DNA of 64,000 bases from Cricetomys ansorgei. Lineage: Eukaryota > Chordata > Mammalia > Rodentia > Nesomyidae. The notes under the pieces were generated by a model. The model did not search any database. It saw nothing but the letters and a program-made list of their open reading frames with translations, and had not been told where the DNA came from. The translations under genes were made by a program, and so were the position numbers. Shown here piece by piece: positions 43,327-54,430 of the stretch. Numbering within the stretch: position 1 is the first letter of the stretch; each line of letters starts with the position of its first letter. The DNA is taken from positions 3,596,001 to 3,660,000 of the forward strand of contig JAMJFZ010000181.1 in NCBI GenBank assembly GCA_026225945.1, given 5' to 3'.

Positions 43327-44515
43327 ATATAAACGTGAGTCTCGGTATCAACATTCCAAACTTCCAAAAAACAAGAATATTTTGTACCACCCATAGAAAC
43401 TATTCAGGGACACTAATCAGAGTAAATAATCTATTTATCAATATATTAAAAACAATTAAATATGATATATATTTATTTGAAAACCAATTAATAATGGAGT
43501 TGTCAACTCAATTGCAACCTGAAGACTCAAAAACGTATCTAAAGTACAAATCAGAAAAAAATGTCTTAGTGCATGCTAGGACTCACCATGTTGTTATTGC
43601 AGGCAACAGGAATTCAGAAGGGTGAGCTTAGTTATCTCTGGGAAAGTGTCCCAGAAGCAATCAGTTCTGTACTGAGATTGGCAGACACTGTTGGTGAGAT
43701 CAAGGAGGCTGACTCCAAGGCGGCAGGAAATGAGCAGCAGAGAAGGCAATCATGGGGAATGTCCGAATACATATAAGTGGTGAAAATCTGCTGAAATGAC
43801 AGATAGAGGAGATTCAAAAAGTGAGAGCAGAGGTTCTGGGGGAAATGAAATCTTTAACATTTTTAATTACCTGAAGTCAAGAAATAGTCTGAGTTTTTAG
43901 ACCCTCAAAAGTCCCTTGTCTCTCTATTTCTTTCTTTTATTTCATATCAATGAAATAAAGTATTTATCAAGGCCAAAAACACACTATCCCCCAAACATTA
44001 CAGATTTTACTTCTCAGATTCCATGATAGAGAAGTAGATAATATTAGTAGAAAATATGAACATGCCATAATATTTATGAGGTTTATCTCTAGTTTCAATT
44101 GGCTAAAATTCTAACCCACATGATGGATATGTATACATTCTGTCTTGAACATTAATATTTAGATGACCTCGTATAAAAAGATACTTATTTATCATGAGGA
44201 TCATGGATTCGTAGTTATCCCTAGGATTCACACAATTGTCCTTTCTTGTTTCTCAATTTCCGAAACATGTAATACAAATACTTGTTTTGTCTTTTTTACC
44301 TATCATTTAATTGTATGTATGGCAATTTTAAGTTATTCTCCAAAACAGACATCTTCACTTAGAACCTTATATAAATATAAATGTAAATTTACCATGTAGA
44401 GTTTTATAATTTTTTGCTAAATAAATCTTTATTGTTTCAAATTATTTTCCATCATTATATACATTTTGTAATGAAGTTTTATCATCATTGTAACAATATT
44501 TTTTATTAAAAATAT
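43327..44515. other. Unique stretch, no gene seen
   Basis: AT-rich with small frames (43335-43625, 43573-43776, 44163-44399), none with a recognisable domain. Confidence 0.5.
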
Positions 44516-45135
44516 GAGGTGGGAGAGTGGGGTTTTGAGTTAAGTACAAAACAAATGTGATCACATGGGGGAGTCTTTGTTTCCCGAATCTTCTCTAATC
44601 TTTGTGGGACAGTGGGGTTGTCACGTTCTGTCCCTCACAGTTTCCCTACACGTGTGTGGCAATGGAAAAAGATGGCATCTATCACTCATGAATGGCTACA
44701 CATCAAGCTACTCACTTCTAAGGAATCAACTGTAAGATAAGGAACAGTTTTATTTTTAGGCTCTCGCCTGATCTGTGACATGTTTGCTGGTTAACAGGCT
44801 GTAATGAAGGCTATTTAGCCCACACTGCTTCAGAAAATAGGTTTGGCACTCCATAAATCCCAGGTCTCACTGTTGAAACAGGCACCCTTTATTCTGCTCA
44901 TCCACTTGGAGTCTAATTAATTTGCTGAGGAGTATGCATTACTCACCCAACCATGGTGTGGACTTGACTCAACTCTGACTCTTGTAAGCTAATTGTGCCG
45001 TGCTAGATTTAGAGCAGATAATGATGTGCAGTGACAGGTTTAACAAATCTTCGATTACCACATTTAATTACTTTTGGTGCATCCTACTTATCACGCAACC
45101 AAACACTTAATTCATTTAAGGTTTTGAGAATGAAT
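44516..45135. other. Repeat-free block rich in homeodomain-like motifs, candidate enhancer
   Basis: No repeat recognised. Contains TCTAATTAATTTGCTGAGG (44913), ATGCATTA (44935), GCTAATTG (44989), TTTAATTACTTTT (45063) and an ACTTAATTCATTT (45107). Clustered TAAT cores in repeat-free sequence are typical of conserved developmental enhancers, but conservation cannot be judged here. Confidence 0.3.
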
Positions 45136-45519
45136 ATGGGCTGAGATGATGCAATAGGAGGACTCACAGGACAGGTCTTGTCCTCTAGATGGCATGAAAA
45201 ATTCCCTCTATGTTGTAGCACAGGTTGATCTTAGAAACTAGCTCTGTTGTAGGAAGTATACTGATTGCTTGTCTCGTGTACCTGTCTGAAAACTGATGAT
45301 CTGACATGCTAAGATTATATGCATGTATGTGTCAGCAAATTGATGTTTCTGGCTTATAAATCCATTAATCATATATATATATTCAAAGGACAATAAAAAA
45401 GTCAATGGCTATTTATTTTGTGAACTATTATAAAATAAATAACAGTAGATTCATTTCTAAGTCTGCATTTATCAATTCTATCATGTTAAGAAGAACAACA
45501 GTTTAACAATTAAAGTTAA
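45136..45519. other. Unique stretch, no gene seen
   Basis: AT-rich spacer. Nothing recognised. Confidence 0.5.
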
Positions 45520-45672
45520 CTTGTGCACAATGGCTCACATATATAATTCTAGCCCTTAAGAGGCTGAGGCTAAAGGGTTGCTGTGAGCATCAGGATGACC
45601 TGGGCTACAAAATAAGATAAATAAAATAAAATAAATAAGTGAAGTAAGTATGTGAGTAAGTAAGTAAGTAGA
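45520..45672 (+). mobile_element. B1-like (PB1-type) SINE with simple-repeat tail
   Basis: TGTGCACAATGGCTCACATA, TATAATTCTAGCCCTTAAGA, GGCTGAGGCTAAAGGGTTGC, TGACCTGGGCTACAAAATAA follow an old B1/proto-B1 in sense direction, with a tail of AAATA then AAGT units (45601-45672). This is the only B1-like copy I see on the plus strand. Confidence 0.85.
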
Positions 45673-45768
45673 GATCACATTAACTAATTCTTATACAAAA
45701 TGACTTATAGTTCACTTTTTGAGCTATTAGGAAAAAAAATGCCTATTTATTAAAATATCATTTAGAAT

Positions 45769-45910
45769 TTGGTTGGCGAGATAGCTCAGGGGGTAGAGGC
45801 ACTTGTTGCCAGGTTTCATGACAAGAGTTTTACCCTTGAGATCCAGGTGGTGGAAGGAGAGAACTCATTCCTGAAAGCTATCCTCTGACTTTCACATATG
45901 AACACATCCA
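45769..45910 (+). mobile_element. B3-type tRNA-derived SINE
   Basis: TTGGCGAGATAGCTCAGGGG (box A), GTAGAGGCACTTGTTGCCAG, GGTGGTGGAAGGAGAGAACT, CTGAAAGCTATCCTCTGACT. Sense orientation; 3' end trails off near 45910. Confidence 0.88.
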
Positions 45911-47525
45911 AAAGAAGTAACTATTTGTAGACAGAAACAATAATTGAACAATGCGTCTGTAGATAAAGGCAAGTTCACTTGTTTCTCTAAATCTAAAGAT
46001 ATAAGAGAATGAAACATCTTCAGTCATTAAAGAATCTTCTTTCTTTTAATCTTTCTTTCCCAAAGAGTCATTTAAATAAACTGACATCACTATGACTCAT
46101 TTGGGATTGGACTAACTGAGTAATCGAATGTGTGGATTGTGTTCCAGAATAGTAAGAGGTATTAATGCTTCTTGCAAGGCATTTTGTTCAGTATTGGCTG
46201 TACATCTCTAGCATATACCAATGTTAGAATGTGATGAATGGTAGTTTAGACATCTTTCGTACACATTTTCTAAATGGCAATATTAAAGTTATTCTTCTCC
46301 ATCTTGGACAAGTATAATGACTAATGTAATATGCTAGAAGGTACTACTGTGTATCAGAGGAACATTCAACTGATAGTTTTGGTTCTTATCATGATCAATC
46401 ATGCATATTTTATTAGCTGTCATATTAGTTTGTTTTAGGACTGTCTTCCTTCAAAAGTCACCCTTCAACCCTAACATATACTTTTAAACTGTTTGCATGC
46501 AAGACTAATGCACCTGTCGTCTTCTGGGGAGAGTGTGATTAGAAAGTCATGTCTGGCTCTAGTCATTGAATGTTACCTTGAATTTACCACAAGGTTCTGC
46601 TACAGATTTTTGAAGTAATCATCTGTATAAACTGCTGTTATGGCCCCCAATTCCCTCATAGCAGCAGAAGTTCTTTTGAAATGGGAAAACAAATGCAAGC
46701 TTACTTTCACTTGTTCAAATTTTCCATTTTATCTTTTGCCAAGAGAGGTATTTTTTACTCAAATGCAATAACTTATATGAATTTTTATAAGGAATTATGA
46801 TAGTCATAAGTTGCTTCTTTTACAAATTATCATAAAATGACCATCCCAAACTATGCAAAGGTGTTATTTGGGATTTAGAAGGTTTCACATCTGACATGAG
46901 TGTTATTTAGGATGGAAACACAGTGTCTTAACTGTGTTTCATGGAACAGCCAGAATGTTTCTTCTCCTTGTCCTGATGCAAGGGGATACTCACGCTCATT
47001 GGCTGACACTCTTCTTCTATCATGTTCAAAACCAAAGATGTCACCTGTAGCTGTTACATCATCACGTCTCTTTCTGACCACATCTAAGGAATGATGATCT
47101 GTTTTTCAGCTTTGTATCATGAAGTCGACAACTCAAATAATTCCAGATAATTCAGGCTGATCTCCCACTTGAAAGTCCTTGTCCTTAATTCGGCCTGGGA
47201 ACCCTAGTTTTCCCTGTTGGGTTAAAGATTTTAATGAGAGCTTGTGAGGATCATTATTCAACCAACCATGTTGACAGAGATGAAGATGAAGGCATCAAAA
47301 ATTTCATTAGTATGAATATTTCCAAGATGATAATTTAAAAAAGTTATTGTTTGACAGTTTAATATATTTATATAATGAATTATTTAGTCATTTAAAGCCC
47401 CATTCCTCTCTCTCATCTCTCTCCCTCTCACACTGAATCCTCCTTATCAACCATCCCATCCTACTTTCATATTTTCATTTTTTGTGTGTGAATACTGAGT
47501 TTAATTAGTTTTTTGCCAGAGTATA
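45911..47525. other. Unique stretch, no gene seen
   Basis: Ordinary AT-rich sequence. Opposite frames overlap at 46875-47094 with no recognisable product. C/T-rich segment 47400-47470 not assigned. Confidence 0.5.
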
Positions 47526-47662
47526 GGTCAGAGATTATTTACATATATATGTATGTATATATACATGTATATATGTGTTCCTTTTTATTATATATTCCGT
47601 ATATATACATATGTGTATATATATACAATATATATTATATATTGTATATATATAAAATATCT
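47526..47662. repeat. AT-rich (TA)n/(TATG)n tract, partly self-complementary
   Basis: Alternating TA, TG and CA sequence such as ATATATGTATGTATATATAC and TATACAATATATATTATATA. Long palindromic stretches could form hairpins. Simple-repeat origin. Confidence 0.92.
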
Positions 47663-48285
47663 TTAATTCTTTTCTAAGTTTTCTTGTTCTATTCTCATTC
47701 TCCCTTCATTATGACTAATACTTGGAAAAACAATAATAACAAACCAGAATTTTTTATAGTGAAAAACAACAGAATTATCTGTCATACCTTCCTGGGTCAT
47801 GGCTTCTAAGAAAGCAAAGCCCAAAGAAAGAAGCAGAATGGCCAAGTGGTTAGATAGCTGGGTTTAATAGTACTAACCATGAAGAATCAATAGCAGCAAC
47901 AGTGAATACACCCATCTCTGGGATTTCACAGCTAAGCAAGCTTAGGTGGTGTGGCATCCTTTATATGTGTCACATGTGAACATCATATCTGTATTTCCTC
48001 ACTATTGTCTGCTTCACAAAGACTTCTAAGTACAACTCTGAGTTGAGCTTGGATTGATGAGGATCTGTCACCAAGGAAGGGTTATTCAGTTGACAGAATT
48101 TCCATGATTATGAATTGTGGCTATGACAAGAAGACCCAGACACTATGTTCATGTAGAAACACGTGTACAGGTCACTCTCGTTGACCCTGAGTTCAACTGG
48201 GTCACACTCCATTTCCTTTGATATAAGCAAAACTGTAAATTATTTGTGGCTCTATTGTCTCCTTTTTCATTTTGTTTTGTTTGTT
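47663..48285. other. Unique stretch, no gene seen
   Basis: No repeat or gene recognised. Confidence 0.5.
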
Positions 48286-48289
48286 ATAG

Positions 48290-48676
48290 ATATTTGTGTT
48301 AGTGTGTGTATGTGAATGATGTGTGTATAGAAGCGTATTTATGTGTGTTTGTGTATGATGTGAGTATGTGTAAATACAGGTGAGCATTACCGCAGCATGT
48401 GTCTGGAGGTGAGAAGACAATCTCTGTGTCAGTCTTCACCTCCCACCTTGTTTGAGACAGTGTCTTTTATCGTTGTCACTCTCTGCATGTGCCCTGCTAG
48501 CCAATATCCAAGGTTTCAGGGATTCTCCTACCTCTTCCTCCCATCTCACCGCAAGAGCTCTGAGATTACACATGGGCAGTACAGTGCGTGAATTTTCTTG
48601 GGTTCCTGGGATTTTAACTCAGGTCCTTATGCTTGCAAAGCAAATGCTTTACCCATGTAGCATCTCCCTAGCCTTC
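48290..48676 (-). mobile_element. B4-type composite SINE
   Basis: GT-rich tail region (48296-48370), then AGCATGTGTCTGGAGGTGAG, TTGTTTGAGACAGTGTCTTT (B1-like part), CAGGGATTCTCCTACCTCTT, then TTTAACTCAGGTCCTTATGC, TTGCAAAGCAAATGCTTTAC and CATGTAGCATCTCCCTAGCC (tRNA-like head, antisense). Full composite order indicates the minus strand. Overlapping frames here are artefacts. Confidence 0.82.
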
Positions 48677-49134
48677 TACAGGGTATTTTTGACTTCAATA
48701 TCCCTCCCTTACTTTAATTCATTTAAATCCTGAAATTTGATTTCTTCATTTTGTATAAAGAAGTCATAAATTCTACAGTTTACCTTTTCACATAGGAGTT
48801 TTTGAGAGACTATTTCCTTTGGCCTAAACTTTTTCCCATACAAGGCACTAATTTCCAAACACGTGTGTACTTACCACAAACATAAGGCCTTCATTCTGAG
48901 ATATTTTGATAATCTTTGTAAAGGTTTATACTCCTGAAATACTACTGTAAATTTTCCCGGTTATGCTTCAACATAGAATAAATTAACTACTATTCTTTAA
49001 CATAATAATTTTGATTAAGGTGTTAGACTACAGAAGAGGAACAACAAAATCAATCAGAAAGTTACTCGTTAGAGAATAACATTATTTATTTGGAAACATC
49101 AGAACACATAAGTAGGGATACACATTGGCTAACA
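48677..49134. other. Unique stretch, no gene seen
   Basis: AT-rich; nothing recognised. Confidence 0.5.
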
Positions 49135-49142
49135 CACTATAG
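49135..49142. repeat. Target-site duplication, left copy (CACTATAG)
   Basis: Exact 8-bp match to the right copy at 49332-49339. Eight bp is the diagnostic duplication length of hAT transposons. Confidence 0.93.
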
Positions 49143-49331
49143 TAGTGGTTTCTAACCTTCCTATTGCTGTGAGACTCTTTAACACAATTCCTCATGTTGT
49201 GGTCACCCCCAACATAAAATTACTTCTGTTGCTATTTCATAACTGTAATTTTGCTACTGTTAGGAATGTATATGTCTTAAGAGACCCCTGTGAAATGGTC
49301 GTTTGACCCTCAAAGAATTTGTGAACTGCTT
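49143..49331 (+). mobile_element. hAT-Charlie non-autonomous DNA transposon (URR1-like)
   Basis: A 189-bp element with hAT-type termini: TAGTGGTTTCTAACCTT at the left, TTTGTGAACTGCTT at the right (inverted relative to the left). Body: ATTCCTCATGTTGTGGTCAC, CCCCAACATAAAATTACTTC, TTCATAACTGTAATTTTGCT. Matches the rodent URR1 family by eye. Encodes nothing. Both 8-bp target duplications are intact. Confidence 0.9.
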
Positions 49332-49339
49332 CACTATAG
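49332..49339. repeat. Target-site duplication, right copy (CACTATAG)
   Basis: Exact copy of 49135-49142, defining the insertion boundary. Confidence 0.93.
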
Positions 49340-50145
49340 ATAGGTTCAAAGGGGTTGATGCCAGAGTAAGTTTCAGAAGAAAGAAGAGAGTAGAATAATG
49401 TTAGATGCTATGAATTAATAGTCTCTCGCTACAGACTAAGAGAAAGAGTAATGTCAGATGGAAACTAAAATTATGGTGGGTTTTGTCTGAGAGCCGGTTC
49501 ACTGGGGTCATTTTTGATAGTAACTGTCAGGTAATCATTTAGAAGGACACTTCCTTCATTACTTCTGGATTTCTTATATATTTTGTTCAGGTTGACATGA
49601 GTAAGTCCATTTTTGTTTTGAAAGGGCTCACATTCCTTTCAAAAAGGTAATTCTCTAAATAGCCCCTTTTGAGATCAAAATAAATACAAACTTTTCCCTA
49701 TTTCTCTTTTGAATATTGTGTTAAACTTTCTGAGGAGCAGGTTGTGTGTGCTCACACACGTGCTTGGCTTTCATTTTGTAGGCAATGGTTCTCTTTGTCA
49801 GTCTTGGCGTACTGATAATCATTATTTTCTTTAATATTTCCTGAAAAGTCATTTTGGTTTCAGTTTTTCAGAAATGATTCTGCATCTTCACTTAGAAGCG
49901 AGATCTCTTAATCCTGGATTTAAGCATTTTAAACTTTTCCTTCAGTGATGCTATTTGATTCACTCCAATGTAAAATACTTGGAAAAGCAAACTTTGGAAA
50001 ACTAATTGAAGAGATGATTGCTGTTCTATGTGTACACAGTGCTTTTTGGAAATGTAGGTACCTGAGGGATGTTGCAGATCTTTTTGCATCACATGTTCCT
50101 ATGAATTTTAAGAATCAATCAAATAAGGGAAAATATAACTGATTT
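49340..50145. other. Unique stretch, no gene seen
   Basis: AT-rich. Overlapping opposite frames at 49892-50142 have no recognisable product. Confidence 0.5.
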
Positions 50146-51275
50146 TATGAATGGACTGATGACTGGTGGGGATGGGAACAGGAGGAATCAGCTGAGGGAG
50201 AATGGAAGGATAGAGTACAGGGAGAGACTACTGCAATTGGGGGGGGGTGCATTTCAAAGGATATGTGGAAACCCAGTGCAACCCGAAACTCCCTGAATCA
50301 ATGAGGGTGATGCTAGTAAGGTATCCTAGAAATGGAGGATAAGGAGCCTGAAATGGCTGTCTTCTGTAACCAGGCAAGGCTTCCAGTGGTGGGACGAGAT
50401 CACCAACGCAGGCAAAAAACCTTCAACCTATGGTCTGTTCTGCCACTAAGATGTGCTAGGGCAATGGAGGGGCAGAACTTGCGAGAGTGCCCAACCAATA
50501 GTCTAACTTGAGTCCCAGGCTGTGAGAGAGAGTCCATGCCATATGCTGCCTGGATTGCAAGGAACCAGAGGCTGGGTAGCCCAGAGACCTAGGGTACAAC
50601 CAAACACAACTGGAAAAAAACATCAATGAAATGGTTCTATTCTGCTGTACTCATTGGTCACCAGAGAAGCTCCTTACAGCAGCTAATAGGAGCAGATGTA
50701 GAGACCCACAGCCAAAGATTAGGTGGAGAGACAGCCCAATTTGGAGATTTCTATTGGATTCCTTTGTTGGGATCTCAGGGAACCCCATGGAAGAGGGATG
50801 AAGGATTATAGGAACCAAAGGGGTCGACATGGAGGACATGGCCCACAGAACCAATTAAGCAACACTAAATAGGGGCTCATAGAGACTGAGGTGTCAATCA
50901 CGGAGCCTTCATGGGTTTGTAATAGGTTCTCTGCAAATATGTTATGATTGTTAGCTTAGTGTTTTATGGGATTCTTAACAGTAAGATGGATAAGTAAGTC
51001 AGTGTCTCTGACCTTTTTGTCCCATCGTGAGATCCTTTTCTTTCTACTGGGTTGCCTTATCCGTCCTTGGTATGAGGGTTTGTGCCTAGTTTTGTATCTT
51101 GTGCTTTGTTTAATTGATGTCTCTGGAGCCCTGTTCTTTTCTGAAGGGAAACAGAGGGGGAGTGGAGCTAAGGGGTGAGAAGAAGTTCGTGGGGGGTCTG
51201 GGACGGATGGAGGGAAGGGAAATTGTGGTCAGGATGCATTGTATGAAAGAAGAATGAATGAATAAATAAATAAGT
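50146..51275 (+). mobile_element. L1 3' UTR, 5'-truncated insertion
   Basis: CTGATGACTGGTGGGGATGG, G-run at 50238, AACCAGGCAAGGCTTCCAGT, GGGCAATGGAGGGGCAGAAC, GAGAGAGTCCATGCCATATG, CTTATCCGTCCTTGGTATGA, GATGGAGGGAAGGGAAATTG, TTGTATGAAAGAAGAATGAA and a final AATAAATAAATAAG tail. Sense orientation. No ORF2 left, so the copy was truncated on insertion. Frames inside are artefacts. Confidence 0.82.
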
Positions 51276-51300
51276 AGATAGAGAGATAGATAAATGTAAT
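51240..51300. repeat. A-rich/GATA-like tail of the L1
   Basis: GAATGAATGAATAAATAAAT then AGATAGAGAGATAGATAAAT: a decayed poly(A) tail that has become a short tetranucleotide tract. Confidence 0.85.
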
Positions 51301-51905
51301 TATATACATAAAACAAAATACCAATCCAGTTACTGTTTAGTAGAAGCGGTGATGGTAAATATGCAGTGTGGTGGTGTTGGTGTGTAGAATTCCAAGATAG
51401 GTCCAAACTTCCTAGTCCTGTTGTAAATCCCTACCCAGGAACACAGGTAAGGACTGCGAAGATGAAGGGGAGTAGCAGTGTAATGGTGTAATTAAAGTCC
51501 ATTATCAGTCAGCTTTAACTTAATCAAATGATTATCTGGGAAGTTCTGGCCTAATGAGATAAACACTGTGTTAAATCGATTTAGAAGTTAGACTTCGGAG
51601 ACATCAGAGAGAGGGAGCATCAGATTATCTTCTTGTATGCTTTGAAGAAACAAACCTCATATACTGGAAGGGCCTCCTAATGGGGATCAGGGAAAACCTC
51701 TAGTTTCAAGGATCGCAGTGTCATAATTTTCAATCTGTAATGAACTGGATTCTGCCCAAAGCCAGTGATCTGAGAAAAGAATCAGAGCTGTAGGCGAGGC
51801 AGAAGCCTCTGCTGATAGCATAATTTTCTATATGCAGGACCTCAGGACTCAACCTACTTTGCCTAAATCACAAACACTTACTGCTTGTGCTTTTGCAAAA
51901 TTATG
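51301..51905. other. Unique stretch, no gene seen
   Basis: No repeat or gene recognised. Confidence 0.5.
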
Positions 51906-51907
51906 TG

Positions 51908-51971
51908 AGTCTTTCTTTCTTTTTCTTTCTTTTCCTTTTTCTTTCTTTCTTTTTCTTTTTTTTTTCTTTTT
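51908..51971. repeat. Pyrimidine tract (CTTT)n
   Basis: About 64 bp of TTTC and TTTTTC units directly before the antisense B1, so on the minus strand it is the B1's (GAAA)n tail. Confidence 0.95.
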
Positions 51972-52105
51972 TGGTTTTTCAAGACAGGGTTTCTCTGTTG
52001 TAACTCTCCTGGAACTTACTCTGTAGACCAGGCTGGCCTCTAACTCATAGAGATCCACCTGCCTGAGTGCTGGGATTAAAGGCATATACCACCACTGCCT
52101 GGTGC
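51972..52105 (-). mobile_element. B1 SINE
   Basis: GGTTTTTCAAGACAGGGTTT, CTTACTCTGTAGACCAGGCT, GGCCTCTAACTCATAGAGAT, GCTGGGATTAAAGGCATATA, CCACCACTGCCTGGTGC give a near-complete antisense B1 with small internal deletions. Probably among the younger SINEs in this window. Confidence 0.96.
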
Positions 52106-52282
52106 AAAGCTGTTTTTTGTTTTGTGTTTTAGGTTTTGGAGGGGGCTGAGCTGTTACATGGGCAAAGAAAGCTAGAGCAGCTGCTAGCATTTGTTTAGTT
52201 CGTTCTATGGTTTGAACTCTGTATAACAGAGGAATGTGGATATTTTATAGCCGGACCAATGAAGAAAAATCTAATATTAGTA

Positions 52283-52432
52283 TTTGAGACAGGGTCTCAT
52301 ATAGTCTCTTAGTTATTTATTCTGGAACAATGTATGTAGCCCAGGCTGGAATCAATCTCTCAGTCCTCCTGCCTCAGCTTCCCCAGTGGAGATTATGTGC
52401 ATAGGCATGTATCATGACATTTGACAAATGTG
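52283..52432 (-). mobile_element. B1-like/B4-type SINE, diverged
   Basis: TTTGAGACAGGGTCTCATAT, TATGTAGCCCAGGCTGGAAT, CTCCTGCCTCAGCTTCCCCA, GTGCATAGGCATGTATCATG: antisense 7SL-like order, but with extra sequence between the first two blocks compared with B1, as in B4-related elements. Confidence 0.78.
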
Positions 52433-54430
52433 TTGTGGAAAAATTCTAAAGATGAAAAAGTAAGCTTTACAGAAGTTAAAATACTTGATTTGGGACACAG
52501 TCGCTGAAGGAACTGGGATATGAACTTGTGTTTTAATCATCTCATTAGAGGTGTTCCTTAATGCGAGCATTCCACAGAATAACACAAGTCAATTTTGTTC
52601 TGATTACCACATGTTCAAATATCATCTTTTGCCTTATTCATATCCCCCACAATGTGACAAAACACTAAAGGATAAACAGCCTTTGATAAAATTCATTTTT
52701 GAAAAGACCTTTATTCTAATGCTTCACCAATTATAGAAGAAAGCCTTCTGAAAATACATCCTTTTAAAAAAGTTATTTAATTGCTATTTTACCTAGAAGA
52801 AAAATAATCTATTTCTATCTATCAGGTAGTAATGAGAAGTCATTATCTTGCACTCTTCTTTAATTAACATCAATACTGATTAGTCAGAAAAAAATTAGGC
52901 TCTTTGTCTTTTTTCTTAGTTGTGATTCCTGTGGCAGAGGAGCCATTGAATTATATGTTATCATGTGTTATCACTTAGAAAAGATGTCAGTGTAATTACA
53001 GTACCATATTTCAAGTTCTACTTTTAAACATACTTTAATGTTAAAAATGTAGGATTATTTTTTCCCATTTCTTTTTCCTTAAATGTTGGGGGAAATCAAG
53101 TAATAGTCTATGAATTTATTTTGATGCTAAAAACAAAATGTGGAAGGCGTATGAAAGCTCAGGGATTTTTAGAGATGTTATTTAGAGTAATTTGCATTGA
53201 ACAGAATAGGAAAAGCATCATAGCACTCTTTGATTATCAGTACAAGTTGTGTGACATGGTAGAGAAACATAGATATATTCTAGTGAACTAATATTTTGAA
53301 AGTTCAAAGTGAAAGTTTGACATATCTACATGAAAAGGAGTCTCTATCGTATAGAATATTATTTTTTTTATTTTTGTAGAGCTTTAAGTATGTTTTTAAA
53401 TATTCACTACTTTCCCTGGTTTTCATATTGGTATCTGTCTACTCTGACAATTGTGCGATGTTTTTAATGAGGTGTAATGGAGTATGGGAACCTTCATTGC
53501 TCTAGTAATTGGCTGTATGCCACCTACGTAAGGTGGGATGCAATCACATACACTCTAGGACCTCTCACTCTGTTACTGTTATTCCCCAGGTTAGAGCAGA
53601 GCCACGGAGTGGATTATTTGGGAGTAGAGATGAGAAGTTGCACTGGATTTGACCTTCTTTGGAGAGAAAGCTTTATTCTCCAGGCAGGCCTAGTAAAACC
53701 TTTTGGAATCAAAGCTCCTGAAAAATAGAACTCAGGGGAAAACAAAGGATGATTTGCTGTTCGGGACCATGTCTGTAAGCTACATTTCCTGGGAGGTTCT
53801 GCGGTTGTCTTCCTGTGTTCTGTTTTCTTTCACATCCTTATCAGTTCAGCATCCTGACAGTGACTTATCACCCTAAACCTACCACATTCATTGTTCAGAA
53901 CCACAGATATAGAGCTGAAATTATTTTCCTCTAAGAATTTTAGGTTGTTGCTCTTTCTGTGGCATTTTCTTGGTATTTTTAAGGTTAACTGATCATGTCT
54001 GAGACACAAATGAAAACAACAGAATAATCTTCCTCTTACTTGAGTGAGCAGTGTTACAGATCACAGACTTTGCCCAGGAGACACTCTTGTCTTCATTTGC
54101 AACTGCAATGGCTTTTATTGGAGCCGTTTGCTCTTTTTCCATGATTTTGAAATGACTTTCTGACAAAAAAGCATATTGTTCAGGAAAAGCACCACTGCAT
54201 TTAATAGTAATTTTAAACATAAAATGTTTTTGTTCTCTAATTTAATAGAGTTTATTTTTTTGAAAAATAAATAAAAAAGACTATGGATTTTGCATTCTTC
54301 TATCAATAGATTACCAAGTCTTTTACTAAGAAGAAACATTTCAATCCAGTTGTAGAAATGTAAGTAAACAAATTACATACTGAAAGACAAGTATTACTAT
54401 TTTATCTTTGAAAAGTAATTCTCAGTTAGT
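52433..54430. other. Unique stretch, no gene seen
   Basis: About 2 kb without a recognisable repeat. The 83-residue plus frame at 53477-53728 and the minus frames at 53993-54339 show no domain. Confidence 0.5.

Noticed and set aside
45769..45910. tRNA gene
   Set aside because: The box A/B-like sequence belongs to a B3-type SINE; there is no intact cloverleaf or acceptor stem.
51849..52190. 113-residue minus-strand frame
   Set aside because: It is a B1 SINE with its (GAAA)n tail, giving a Lys/Arg/Glu run.
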